Assembly: GCF_020179405.1 (NCBI RefSeq)
Contig: NZ_JAICBZ010000016.1
Coordinates: forward strand, 1-54,678
Direction: 5' to 3'
DNA length: 54,678 nucleotides
From: Xinfangfangia pollutisoli
GTDB lineage: Bacteria > Pseudomonadota > Alphaproteobacteria > Rhodobacterales > Rhodobacteraceae
In this document: in pieces, positions 17,246 through 25,395 of the stretch
Position numbering within the stretch: the first letter of the stretch is position 1
How the letters are laid out: each line of letters opens with the position of its first letter
Program-made: the position numbers and the translations under genes
The notes under the pieces: model-generated
The model's input: only the letters and a program-made list of their open reading frames with translations
Databases searched by the model: none
Told to the model about the DNA's origin: nothing

Positions 17246-17840
17246 CGAGACGATCCCCGCGCGTGCTGCCCCTTGGCACTGCCTGTTTGGCCACCATGCC
17301 GCTGCCGCAGATCGTGCAGCCGTTTCTGGATGGGCTGTCCGAACGGATCGGGCAAAGCACCTCGGTTTCCATCCTGGACGGGGCAGAGATCGTCTATATC
17401 GCCCGCGCGGCACAACGGCGGGTGATGTCGATTGCGCTGATGGCGGGCTCACGCCTATCCGCCCGCTGCACCAGCATGGGTCGGATCATGCGGGCCGCCC
17501 TGTCTAAAGCCGAGGCCCGAGAGGTGCTGGGCGCAGGCCCGCTGCCCGCCCGGCCCCCGCGCGCCCCCTGACAGATCCCGCGGCAGGAATGGCGGAACCG
17601 GAGCGGGTGCGGGCGCAGGGCTTTGCCCAGATCGAGCAGAAGGTGGAGGACGGACTGCGCTCGATCGCAGTGCCGATGCTGAATGCGCGCGGCCGCGTGG
17701 TGGCGGCGCTGGATGCCGGGTGGCGGCTACCGGCCCGGCCAAAGCCGTGCAACCGCTGTATCTGTCACCGCTGATTGAGGTGCAGGGTCGGCTGAAGGCC
17801 CTGCTGCGCCAGTGCCCCCTTGCACCGGCAGGTTGGCAAA
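17246..17840 (+). pseudogene. IclR family pca regulator (pcaR-like) lacking its DNA-binding domain, two frameshifts
   Basis: Similarity begins abruptly with RVLPLGTACLATMPLPQIVQ, which corresponds to the end of the helix-turn-helix domain of PcaR-type regulators. The ligand domain follows (LSERIGQSTSVSILDGAEIV, RRVMSIALMAGSRL). The frame breaks near 17568; LTDPAAGMAEPERVRAQGFA continues in another frame. It breaks again near 17716, where one G is missing before VATGPAKAVQPLYLSPLIEV. About 75 N-terminal codons are gone. Position and orientation, back to back with pcaI, match known pcaR-pcaIJF arrangements, so this is the former local regulator. Confidence 0.85.
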
Positions 17841-17977
17841 CTCTTCGTTGGGCACCGGCCCGTAATTGTCAGTTTTCCTCAGCCTCGGGATTTGCTCTGT
17901 GCTGGGGCATACCGCAATAAGACCCGTGGAGGGGGACGGCTGCGACCGACAGGCGCAGGCAGCCGGAGAGGAGACCC

Positions 17978-20068
17978 ATGACCGAACAGAATGCCATTGG
18001 CGCATCCATGGCGCTTGATGCGCTTTTCAAGCCCGGCAAGGTGGCCATCGTCGGCGCTTCGGCCGATCCGACCAAGACCGGCGGGCGTCCGGTGAACTAT
18101 CTGCAACAACACGGATTTTCCGGTCAGATCTGGCCGATCAACCCCAAGGTTGCCGAAATCGCGGGCCTGACCAGCTATGCCTCGGTCGCGGATCTGCCCG
18201 ATACGCCCGACGCCGCCATCGTCCTTCTGAGTGCCGAACGCGCGCATCTGGCTGTGCGCGAGCTGGCCGAGCGGGGCACCAAGCTGGCGATCGTTCTGGC
18301 CAGCGGTTTTGGCGAGGCGGGCGAGGCAGGACAAGCCCGTCAGGACCAGTTGCGTCAGGCCGCCGGGAGGATGCGCCTGCTGGGTCCGAACACCATCGGC
18401 GCGATGGATCTGCACAATCGCATCGTCCTTTCGGCCAGCGGCGCGCTTGAAGGCAAGAACCTGCCCGCAGGCGGCATATCGCTTGCCTCACAAAGCGGTG
18501 GCATTCTCGGCGCGATCCTGTCGCGTGGTGCCGCACGCGGGATCGGTTTCGCCAAGCTCGCCTCGACCGGGAATGAGATCGACCTCGATCTGGCTGATCT
18601 GATTGAGTATTATACCGCCGATGATGCCACCCGGGTGATCGCCGTCTATGCCGAGGGGATCCGCTCGGTCGACCGTTTCCGCGCCGCCGCGCTGGCCGCG
18701 CGCGCCGCAGGAAAGCCTGTTGTCGTCTTCAAGGTGGGCCGGTCGGAATTCGGCGCGCGCGCAGCCGTGTCGCATACGGGGGCCATGGCGGGCGAGGATC
18801 GGGTCTATGACGCGCTCTTCCGCCAATGCGGCGTGATCCGCGCCGAAAGCTTCAGCGACCTTCTGGACATTCCCGCCATGCTGGCCGCAGGCCGACCGAT
18901 GGAGGGCCGCCGGGTCGCAGTGCTGACCTCGACCGGCGGGGCGGGCAGCCTTGTTGCCGATGCCTGCGGCATGGGCGGGCTGGATGTGCCGCTTCTGGAT
19001 GCGCCGACTGCCGAAAAGCTGGCCGCGATCCTGAAGACCGAAGCGCCGATGACCGGCAACCCGGTCGATGTCACGCTGGCCGGCGTGAAGCCCGAGGTGA
19101 TGACCGCCGCGACCGAAACCCTGCTTGCGGCCGATACGGTCGATGCGGTGGTGGTGATCGTAGGCTCGTCCGCGCTGGCCCAGCCCGAGATCGCCATCGG
19201 CGCGCTGACCGAGGGGGCCGCCGGCAGCAGCAAGCCGCTGATCGCCTATGTCAGCCCCGATGCGCCCCATATCGTGCGCCAGTTGAACCAGCAGGGCATC
19301 CCGGCCTTCACCGCGCCGGAGACCTGTGCGGTGGCGCTAAATGCAGCGCGACCGCGGCCCCTGTCCGCCGCAGAGGGCTCGGCCAATGTTCCGGCAGCGC
19401 CCGCCACGTTGCGGCAGGGCACGCTGAACGAGGCAGAAGCCCGCGATCTGTTCGCGCATTACGGGCTGGACGGCGCGCGGCAGGTGATCGTCCGCACCGC
19501 CGCCGAAGCGACCGAGGCCGCAAAGACCATCGGCGGCAAGGTCGTGCTGAAAGTCCTGTCGCAAGCCATCGCGCATAAATCCGACGTGGGCGGCGTGAGG
19601 GTCGGACTGACGTCTGAAACCGTGGGACCGGCGCTGGATGCGATGGCGGAACATCTGGCGGCGCAAAACCTCGGCCAGATCGAGGGCTATCTGGTCCAAC
19701 AGATGCTGACCGGCGGGATCGAGTTCATCCTTGGTCTGCGGCGTGACCCGCAGCTTGGCCCGCTAGTTCTCTTGGGCGCAGGTGGCGTGATGGCCGAAAT
19801 CATGGGCGACAGCGCCATCCGCCTGCTGCCGGTTTCTGACGCCGAGGCGCGGTCGATGGTGGCCGACCTGCGCCTGTCCAAGCTGTTGGCCGGCTATCGC
19901 GGCGGTCCGGCCTATGACACCGAGGCGCTGGTGCAGGCGATCCTGTCCCTGTCGCAGATGGGCGAAAGCCTTGGACCCCGCCTGTCCGAGGCCGAGGTCA
20001 ACCCGCTTTTCGTCATGCCCGCCGGTCAGGGTGTGGCGGCAGCCGACGGTCTGGCCGTGATCGACTGA
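17978..20068 (+). CDS. ADP-forming acyl-CoA synthetase / acetyl-CoA synthetase family protein (fused alpha-beta)
   Basis: 696 aa. The N-terminal CoA-binding Rossmann domain has KVAIVGASADPTKTGGRPVN. The succinyl-CoA-synthetase-like ligase domain carries the phosphorylated His in AVSHTGAMAG. The C-terminal ATP-grasp domain contains KVLSQAIAHKSDVGGVRVGL. Fused alpha-beta enzymes of this kind make acyl-CoA from an acid, ATP and CoA, releasing ADP; related PatZ/Pka proteins carry an acetyltransferase domain, which is absent here. A GGAGAGGAG ribosome site precedes the ATG. The gene stands alone, with a strong terminator after it. Its paralogue at 33844 shares the architecture. The acid substrate is not predictable. 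Confidence 0.9.
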   Translation: MTEQNAIGASMALDALFKPGKVAIVGASADPTKTGGRPVNYLQQHGFSGQIWPINPKVAEIAGLTSYASVADLPDTPDAAIVLLSAERAHLAVRELAERGTKLAIVLASGFGEAGEAGQARQDQLRQAAGRMRLLGPNTIGAMDLHNRIVLSASGALEGKNLPAGGISLASQSGGILGAILSRGAARGIGFAKLASTGNEIDLDLADLIEYYTADDATRVIAVYAEGIRSVDRFRAAALAARAAGKPVVVFKVGRSEFGARAAVSHTGAMAGEDRVYDALFRQCGVIRAESFSDLLDIPAMLAAGRPMEGRRVAVLTSTGGAGSLVADACGMGGLDVPLLDAPTAEKLAAILKTEAPMTGNPVDVTLAGVKPEVMTAATETLLAADTVDAVVVIVGSSALAQPEIAIGALTEGAAGSSKPLIAYVSPDAPHIVRQLNQQGIPAFTAPETCAVALNAARPRPLSAAEGSANVPAAPATLRQGTLNEAEARDLFAHYGLDGARQVIVRTAAEATEAAKTIGGKVVLKVLSQAIAHKSDVGGVRVGLTSETVGPALDAMAEHLAAQNLGQIEGYLVQQMLTGGIEFILGLRRDPQLGPLVLLGAGGVMAEIMGDSAIRLLPVSDAEARSMVADLRLSKLLAGYRGGPAYDTEALVQAILSLSQMGESLGPRLSEAEVNPLFVMPAGQGVAAADGLAVID

Positions 20069-20096
20069 GAACGCTCTCCTTTCGATCAGGCTGGTC

Positions 20097-20126
20097 GCGG
20101 GTCCCCGTCATGGGGGCCCGCTTTTT
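20097..20126 (+). terminator. Rho-independent terminator after the ADP-forming synthetase
   Basis: Ten-pair stem GCGGGTCCCC (20097-20106) with GGGGGCCCGC (20112-20121), loop GTCAT, followed by TTTTT. It lies 28 bp past the stop codon. Confidence 0.9.
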
Positions 20127-20176
20127 AATGCGGCATTGGCCAGGCACCACCCGGCACAGCCCCCTCTGCGCAAACG

Positions 20177-20204
20177 AAAAGGGCGGTCCCCGGCGGGACC
20201 GCCC
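20177..20204 (-). terminator. Terminator for the leftward crotonase/PrpD/SDR operon
   Basis: Perfect ten-pair stem GGGCGGTCCC (20181-20190) with GGGACCGCCC (20195-20204), loop of four. Reading leftward the stem is followed by TTTT (20180-20177). It lies 22 bp downstream of the enoyl-CoA hydratase stop. Confidence 0.85.
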
Positions 20205-20226
20205 TTCCCTTTCCCAATCGGCCGGT

Positions 20227-21042
20227 TCAGCCGCCGGTCTTGTTCAGGAAGGCCTCGACCGAGGCGCGGTGTTCGCTGGTCGTGTAGCAGATCGCCTGCG
20301 CCTCGCGACCCAGGGCAAAGATCTCATCCGCGCTCCGCTCAAAGGTCTGATCAATGATCGCCTTGGTCAGGGCCACCGCTGCGGGCGAGCCTTGGCTCAG
20401 CTCCTCGGCCCAGGCCTGCGCTGCCTCCAGCAACGCCTCTGGCGCGGCGATGCGGTCGATCATGCCCATGGCCAGCGCCTCTGGCGCTTCGACCACGCGG
20501 CAGCTGAGGATCAACTCTTTCGCCCGCGCAAGGCCCACGCGGCGCGGCAGGAAATACATCCCGCCGCCATCCGACACCAATCCCCGACGGATGAAGCTCA
20601 TCGACATCTTGGCCTGCTGGGAGGCGATGACGAAATCACAGCACAAGGCCATGTCCAGCCCCAGACCAACCGCCGCACCGTTGACCGCCGCGATCACCGG
20701 CTTGGTCATGTTGTGGATACAGCTGATGCCCCGGTGGGTCTGTTTCTGCCGCTTCCAGCCGTTGAAGGCGACCTCGCCCTGCGGCGCCTCAAGCCGCGCC
20801 CTCATCCCGGATACATCCCCGCCCGAGCAGAAACCCTTGCCCGCGCCGGTCAGGATCACGGCCCGCACGCCACGCGCCCCATCCGCCCAATCGAAGGCCG
20901 AGATCAGTTCGGCCCGCATCTCATCATTGATCGCATTGCGCACATCGGGCCGATCGAGCGTGATCGTGGCCACCGAATTCCGCAACTCGACACGGATGTA
21001 TTTCATCGTCTGCGGGGTCTCTGTCGAAGAGATCTGGTTCAT
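20227..21042 (-). CDS. Enoyl-CoA hydratase/isomerase family protein with non-standard active site
   Basis: 271 aa crotonase fold. The oxyanion segment is FCSGGDVSGM, but the two hydratase Glu positions read Asp (GLGLDMALCCDF) and Arg (SFIRRGLVSDGG). The nearby Asp in SDGG recalls crotonase-fold isomerases and racemases, so double-bond isomerisation or another CoA-ester reaction is more likely than simple hydration. It is last in a leftward set after MmgE/PrpD (36 bp gap) and an SDR, and is followed by a strong terminator. Translation may begin at the ATG at 21042 or at an internal Met just before KYIRVEL. Confidence 0.88.
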   Translation of the reverse strand: MNQISSTETPQTMKYIRVELRNSVATITLDRPDVRNAINDEMRAELISAFDWADGARGVRAVILTGAGKGFCSGGDVSGMRARLEAPQGEVAFNGWKRQKQTHRGISCIHNMTKPVIAAVNGAAVGLGLDMALCCDFVIASQQAKMSMSFIRRGLVSDGGGMYFLPRRVGLARAKELILSCRVVEAPEALAMGMIDRIAAPEALLEAAQAWAEELSQGSPAAVALTKAIIDQTFERSADEIFALGREAQAICYTTSEHRASVEAFLNKTGG

Positions 21043-21078
21043 GGAATGCCTGTTCTCTGGGTATTGTGGGCTACATCA

Positions 21079-22461
21079 TCACACGCCGGCATCGGCCAAG
21101 GCCCGCATGGGCTGGCCGGAGGTGCCGGGCACGTCACTGCCTTCAAGAATGCGCTGTCGCAGCGCATCGGCCTCGGGCCGGTCCAGCGCGGTCGCGGCAA
21201 GCTCGTCAAACTTGGCAATCAGTTCGGCATCGCTCAGCGGATCATCGGGATCGCCCTTCCGGGTCTCCTGAAAATGCTCCAGCACACGGCCATCGGTCAG
21301 TTCCACCCGCAGCCTCGCCATGCGGCGGCGCGGATAGGCGGCGGCAATCTCTGGATCGACCAAGATCGATACGCGCGGCATCACCGCCCGGATTTCTTCC
21401 ATCTCCAGCGAGGCGGCCGAGAATGCCTCAAGCCGCACCCGGCCCAGCACCAGAAGCGCGCCGACGCAATATTGCAGGCTGAAGCGGGCGTCGCGGGCAC
21501 TGGCCACCTGCATCCGGTCACAGATCGACTGGGTGGGGCCATACCCCCGCACCTCGATCCGGCGCACGTCTTCGGGACCAAAGGGCGTCTGGCTGCGCAA
21601 CCAGGTCAGCCCGTCCAACGTCGGGAAGATATGGCCGCAGCAGCCGTGGTTCTTGAAGGTCATGCGCGAGATCGGCGTCCACTCCCCCAGCCCCTCGAAC
21701 CCGGCGGACCAGTTGCCCGTGCTGTCGCTGGTGGCGGCGGCATAGCCATGCGGGGCATGAAGGCTGTCGGGCGATCCGGTCACGCCTGCGGCGGCGGCCA
21801 GCCCGGCCAGAACCCCGGCATCGGCAGCATGGCCGCCGTGCATTGGCTTGGTCAGCCCCTCGCCCTGCAGGTTTTCCTGATGGCCGCCGGCAAAGCTGCT
21901 GGCGATGGCGATGGCATGGCCGATGGTGGCAGCATCGCCCCCTTTGAGCATCGCGGTCGAGACGGCCGCACCGATGGTGCCCACCGTGGCCGTGATGTGC
22001 CAGTTGCGGTAATGGCTGGGTTGCAGCGCCATGGCGATGCGACAGCCCACCTCATAGCCGCCGATAACCGCGCGCAGGAATTCCTCGCCGCTGGCCCCAA
22101 CGTCCTGCGCCACGGCCAATGCGGCGGAAATCGTCGGGCATCCGGGATGATAGCCGCCATCACGGAAGATGTCGTCAAATTCGGCTGTATGGCTGGCCGT
22201 GCCGTTCAGCATCGCAGCATGGCGCGGCGCACCCGCCTGCCCGCCGGCATAGGAAACCGCACGCCCCTGCCCCCGCTCCGAGGCCAGTGCCTGCGACAGC
22301 GCCACCGCCGGCCCCTCGACCGTGCCCGGCAACAGGGCTGCGAACCAGTCCAGCACCGCACGGCGCGCGTCATGGGCAACCGGCGCGGGCAAGGGACGAC
22401 GCGTCCAGTCGGCTGCGGCTTCCGCCAACCGCATCAGCGGGTTCTGCATCTGATCCGTCAT
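21079..22461 (-). CDS. MmgE/PrpD family protein
   Basis: 460 aa, the standard length. Typical segments: ARRAVLDWFAALLPGTVEG near the N-terminus, NGTASHTAEFDD at the active-site cleft, HPGCPTISAALAVAQD, and TFKNHGCCGHIFPTLDG. The family includes 2-methylcitrate dehydratase, cis-aconitate decarboxylase and iminodisuccinate epimerase; members in non-prp contexts remain poorly characterised. Here it lies between an SDR and a crotonase on one probable transcript, and no methylcitrate synthase or lyase is nearby, so propionate use by the methylcitrate cycle is not supported. Dehydration or epimerisation of a polycarboxylate is plausible. Confidence 0.9.
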   Translation of the reverse strand: MTDQMQNPLMRLAEAAADWTRRPLPAPVAHDARRAVLDWFAALLPGTVEGPAVALSQALASERGQGRAVSYAGGQAGAPRHAAMLNGTASHTAEFDDIFRDGGYHPGCPTISAALAVAQDVGASGEEFLRAVIGGYEVGCRIAMALQPSHYRNWHITATVGTIGAAVSTAMLKGGDAATIGHAIAIASSFAGGHQENLQGEGLTKPMHGGHAADAGVLAGLAAAAGVTGSPDSLHAPHGYAAATSDSTGNWSAGFEGLGEWTPISRMTFKNHGCCGHIFPTLDGLTWLRSQTPFGPEDVRRIEVRGYGPTQSICDRMQVASARDARFSLQYCVGALLVLGRVRLEAFSAASLEMEEIRAVMPRVSILVDPEIAAAYPRRRMARLRVELTDGRVLEHFQETRKGDPDDPLSDAELIAKFDELAATALDRPEADALRQRILEGSDVPGTSGQPMRALADAGV

Positions 22462-22575
22462 TCTTCCCTCTTCCTCGCGCCGGGATGCGCAGGCCCGGCT
22501 TCTTCAGTATGCGATGCCCGAACCACCCGTTTCCCCTGACGAAATGTCCGCATGGCCCTAGCGCCTGTCAGCCTG

Positions 22576-23400
22576 CTAACCGCGCTTCAGCAACAGCCCG
22601 CCATCCACCGGAAGCAGAACCCCGGTGACATAGCGCGCCTCGTCCGAGGCCAGATAAACGGCGGCATGGGCCACATCCCAGGCGTTGCCCATGAAACCCA
22701 CAGGCACCAGCGCGTCGCGCTCGCTGCGGATGTCCTCGTGGCTGCGCCCGGTCTCGCGGACGCGGCGTTCAATGGCCATCGGCGTGTCGATCAGCCCCGG
22801 CACGATCACATTCGCCCGGATCCCATAGGCCGCATTCTCGGCCGCGACATGCTGGGTCAGCGTATTGATCGCACCTTTTGAGGTCTTGTAGGCCAGCGTC
22901 GGCCGCTTGGATAAAGACGAGGTGGACGAGATATTGATGATCGCCCCGGCGCTTTGCGCGCGCATCACCGGCAGCACATGCTTGCAGGTCATGAACATGC
23001 TTTTCAGGTTCAGCGTCATGATCCTGTCCCAGTCCTCGACGGGCAGATCAGGCGTCTGTCTGTCGCCGGTCGAGGTGCCGATGTTGTTGTGCAGGATGTC
23101 GATCCGGCCATAGCGCGCCACGGCCTCGGCCGCGATCATGGCACAGGCGGTCTCATCCGTCACATCGGCGGCCAGCACGCTTGCATCCCGGGCGCCGCAG
23201 GATTCAGCCGCCAGAAGATCAAGCGTTTCGGCGGCCCAATCGGCATTGCGGTCGACCAGCAGACAGGTCGCACCTTCGCGCGCGAACAGCACCGCGGTCG
23301 CCCGGCCATTGCCCATGCTGGAACCCGGCTGCTGCCCCGCCCCCACGATGACGGCGACTTTTCCCTCTAACCTGCCAGTTCCCTCTAACCTGCCAGTCAC
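22576..23400 (-). CDS. SDR family NAD(P)-dependent oxidoreductase
   Basis: 274 aa with a GTG start at 23400, positioned by the strong GGGAGGGG ribosome site 7 bp upstream. The cofactor loop is elongated (GAGQQPGSSMGNGRA), and the active site is complete: Ser in NISSTSS, then TLAYKTSKGA with Tyr and Lys. The C-terminus GVLLPVDGGLLL is typical of FabG-like SDRs. The first 12 residues contain an exact six-residue tandem repeat (TGRLEG twice) created by an 18-bp duplication. The extended glycine loop is shared with the SDR at 24595, so the two are probably paralogues working on related CoA or hydroxy-acid substrates. Confidence 0.92.
   Translation of the reverse strand: MTGRLEGTGRLEGKVAVIVGAGQQPGSSMGNGRATAVLFAREGATCLLVDRNADWAAETLDLLAAESCGARDASVLAADVTDETACAMIAAEAVARYGRIDILHNNIGTSTGDRQTPDLPVEDWDRIMTLNLKSMFMTCKHVLPVMRAQSAGAIINISSTSSLSKRPTLAYKTSKGAINTLTQHVAAENAAYGIRANVIVPGLIDTPMAIERRVRETGRSHEDIRSERDALVPVGFMGNAWDVAHAAVYLASDEARYVTGVLLPVDGGLLLKRG
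23361..23396. repeat. Perfect 18-bp tandem duplication inside an SDR start
   Basis: The unit TTCCCTCTAACCTGCCAG occurs at 23361-23378 and again at 23379-23396 with no mismatch. It is in frame with the overlapping leftward SDR gene and adds six residues at the N-terminus. Lack of divergence suggests a recent event. Confidence 0.95.
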
Positions 23401-23510
23401 GAAACCCCTCCCAGGTTCGCTGATCCGGGAACAGACTAACAGGCCATGCAGGGCGAAGAGCCTGACGATTGGTTTGTCAAAACCGATGTGAGCTTTGCCC
23501 CGGGTGGAGA

Positions 23511-24440
23511 TCAGGAGCGACTGGAATCGCCCGACTTGAAGAATTCAGGGGCCAAATTCACCTGCTCCAGGAGCCAATCGATGAATCGTCGGGTCTTGGC
23601 ATTGACCGATGTTGCCGTTGGCCAGACCACATAGAAGGCTGATCCGGTTTTCACCGGACGGCTGAACGGGCGCACAAGCCGCCCCGCCGAAATCGCCCGG
23701 TCCAGAAGCGCAAGCTGGCCGATGGCAATGCCGAAATCCTGCTCGGCCGCCGAAAAGGTCAGAAGCGAGGTGTCGAATTCCACCGGGCGGTGGCGGCTGA
23801 TGTCCGCCCCCACCGCCTCGGCCCAGGATTCCCAGGCCCGGCGGCGATAGCGGGCATGCAGCAGGTCATATTCCGCCACCTTCTCCAGCTCGGGCGGTGC
23901 ATCCAGCCGGTCGAGATAGCCTTGCGAACAGACGGCATCGACTTCTTCATCGAACAGCTTGCGATACCGCGCATCGCGCCAGTTTCCGGTTCCCAGCTGC
24001 AGGGCCACGTCCAGATGGGTGCCGCGAAAATCCAAGGGCTCTACCCTTGTGTCAAAGCGGATATGGATGTCGGGATAGCGCGCCCGGAAATCCGCCAGCC
24101 GCGGCATCAGCCAGTGATGGGCAAAGGTCGGATAGACTCGAAGGCTGACCGTGCTTTGCGTCTCTTGGTTGATCATGCGCTGCGTCGCATTTTCCAGATC
24201 GTCGAACAGGCCCGAGATCTCCAGCCCGAAGGCCCGCCCCACCTCGGTCAGCTTGGCCGAACGGATACCGCGTTCGAACAGGCTAACGTTCAGATAGTTT
24301 TCCAGAATCGCGATTTGCCGGCTGATCGCCACCTGGCTGACGCCCAACTCGCGCGCGGCAGCGGTGAATGTCTTGTGCCGCGAGGCGATGGCAAAGGCCC
24401 GCAACGGGTTCAGCGGAAGGGTCAGTCGGCGCTGTTGCAT
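23511..24440 (-). CDS. LysR family transcriptional regulator (GcvA-like subgroup)
   Basis: 309 aa. The N-terminal winged helix-turn-helix has LRAFAIASRHKTFTAAAREL and GVSQVAISRQIAILENYL, followed by the periplasmic-binding-like effector domain (RVYPTFAHHWLMPRLADFRA). It starts back to back with the rightward SDR at 24595 and lies 110 bp upstream of the leftward SDR/PrpD/crotonase genes, so it could control both units. The co-inducer is unknown; members near MmgE/PrpD and Tct genes usually respond to organic acids. Confidence 0.92.
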   Translation of the reverse strand: MQQRRLTLPLNPLRAFAIASRHKTFTAAARELGVSQVAISRQIAILENYLNVSLFERGIRSAKLTEVGRAFGLEISGLFDDLENATQRMINQETQSTVSLRVYPTFAHHWLMPRLADFRARYPDIHIRFDTRVEPLDFRGTHLDVALQLGTGNWRDARYRKLFDEEVDAVCSQGYLDRLDAPPELEKVAEYDLLHARYRRRAWESWAEAVGADISRHRPVEFDTSLLTFSAAEQDFGIAIGQLALLDRAISAGRLVRPFSRPVKTGSAFYVVWPTATSVNAKTRRFIDWLLEQVNLAPEFFKSGDSSRS

Positions 24441-24594
24441 AAGATTTTGTTTCCCTTGGGCAACGAAAGGCCAGTCAAACTTCGCTCAAGCTAGGATAGC
24501 ATTCCCCCCAAGCCAAGTGGCCGGATCGCAAATCCTGCCCGGCCGCAGCGCGGCAGCGGGCATTCTTGGCGGTTCAGAGGGAGAGGATATAGCC

Positions 24595-25395
24595 ATGACG
24601 GGTCGTCTGTCGGGCAAGGTTGCCGTGATCACCGGCGCGGGATGCATTGGCCCGGGCTGGGGCAATGGTCGTGCGGCAGCCCTGCTTTTCGCGCGCGAAG
24701 GCGCGACCATCGTTGCAACCGACATCAGCCCGGCGGCTTTCGCGGAAACCGAAGATCTGCTGCACGAGGCAAGGGCGAACTATTGGTTCAGTCCCTGCGA
24801 CGTGACCGACAGCGCCTCGGTCGCTGCCCTGATCGCCGGCGCGCAGGAACGGTTCGGCCGCATCGACGTACTGGTGAACAATGTCGGCGGATCGGCCCGT
24901 GGCGGTGCGGTCGAAATGACCGAGGAGATCTGGCTGAAGCAGCTGAACTTCAACCTGACCAGCGTTTTCCTGACCTGCAAACATGTGCTGCCGGTGATGA
25001 AAGCGGCCGGCGGCGGGTCGATCATCAACACTTCCTCCACTTCTGGTACGCGCTGGACCGGCGCCGCGCAGGTGGCCTATGCCGCATCAAAAGCCGGGGT
25101 GATCCAGTTTTCGCGCGTGACGGCGGTGGAATATGCGCCGTGGAACATTCGGGTGAACACGGTCGTGCCGGGCCAGATGCACACCCCCATGGTCGAGGCG
25201 CGCCTTGCGGGCCAACGCGAAGGCGGTGACGTGCAGGCCCTTTTGACAAAACGGCAATCGCGCATTCCGCTGCCCTTCATGGGCGATGGCCGCGATACGG
25301 CCAATGCCGCTCTTTTCCTTGCCTCCGACGAGGCACGATTTGTCACCGGAACCGAGATTGTCGTTGACGGGGGAATGTCGGCGCGCTGTGACTGA
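24595..25395 (+). CDS. SDR family NAD(P)-dependent oxidoreductase
   Basis: 266 aa from the ATG at 24595, which follows a GAGAGGA ribosome site. The frame extends upstream into the LysR gene region, but SDR similarity begins at MTGRLSGKVAVITGAGCIGP. The glycine loop is elongated like that of the SDR at 22576 (GPGWGNGRAAAL). VNNVGGSA, Ser in NTSSTSG, and Tyr/Lys in VAYAASKAGV complete the active site. First gene of a rightward set: SDR, AbrB-type membrane protein, D-2-hydroxyacid dehydrogenase, CMD protein. Substrate unknown; oxidation or reduction of a hydroxyacyl compound is likely. Confidence 0.92.
   Translation: MTGRLSGKVAVITGAGCIGPGWGNGRAAALLFAREGATIVATDISPAAFAETEDLLHEARANYWFSPCDVTDSASVAALIAGAQERFGRIDVLVNNVGGSARGGAVEMTEEIWLKQLNFNLTSVFLTCKHVLPVMKAAGGGSIINTSSTSGTRWTGAAQVAYAASKAGVIQFSRVTAVEYAPWNIRVNTVVPGQMHTPMVEARLAGQREGGDVQALLTKRQSRIPLPFMGDGRDTANAALFLASDEARFVTGTEIVVDGGMSARCD

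Noticed and set aside
13457-17840. All frameshifts in the pca/thi region as simple sequencing errors
   Set aside because: Errors could explain single-base shifts, but not the loss of the thiD C-terminus, the AKR N-terminus and the pcaR DNA-binding domain in the same stretch.
21079-22461. Assignment of the MmgE/PrpD gene as prpD of a methylcitrate cycle
   Set aside because: No methylcitrate synthase, lyase or PrpR is nearby, and the PrpF-like gene is 15 kb away with a separate regulator.
20110-22539. 809-codon open frame on the plus strand
   Set aside because: Antisense to the crotonase and MmgE/PrpD genes, which have clear conserved motifs; the long frame is a by-product of GC-rich codon use.
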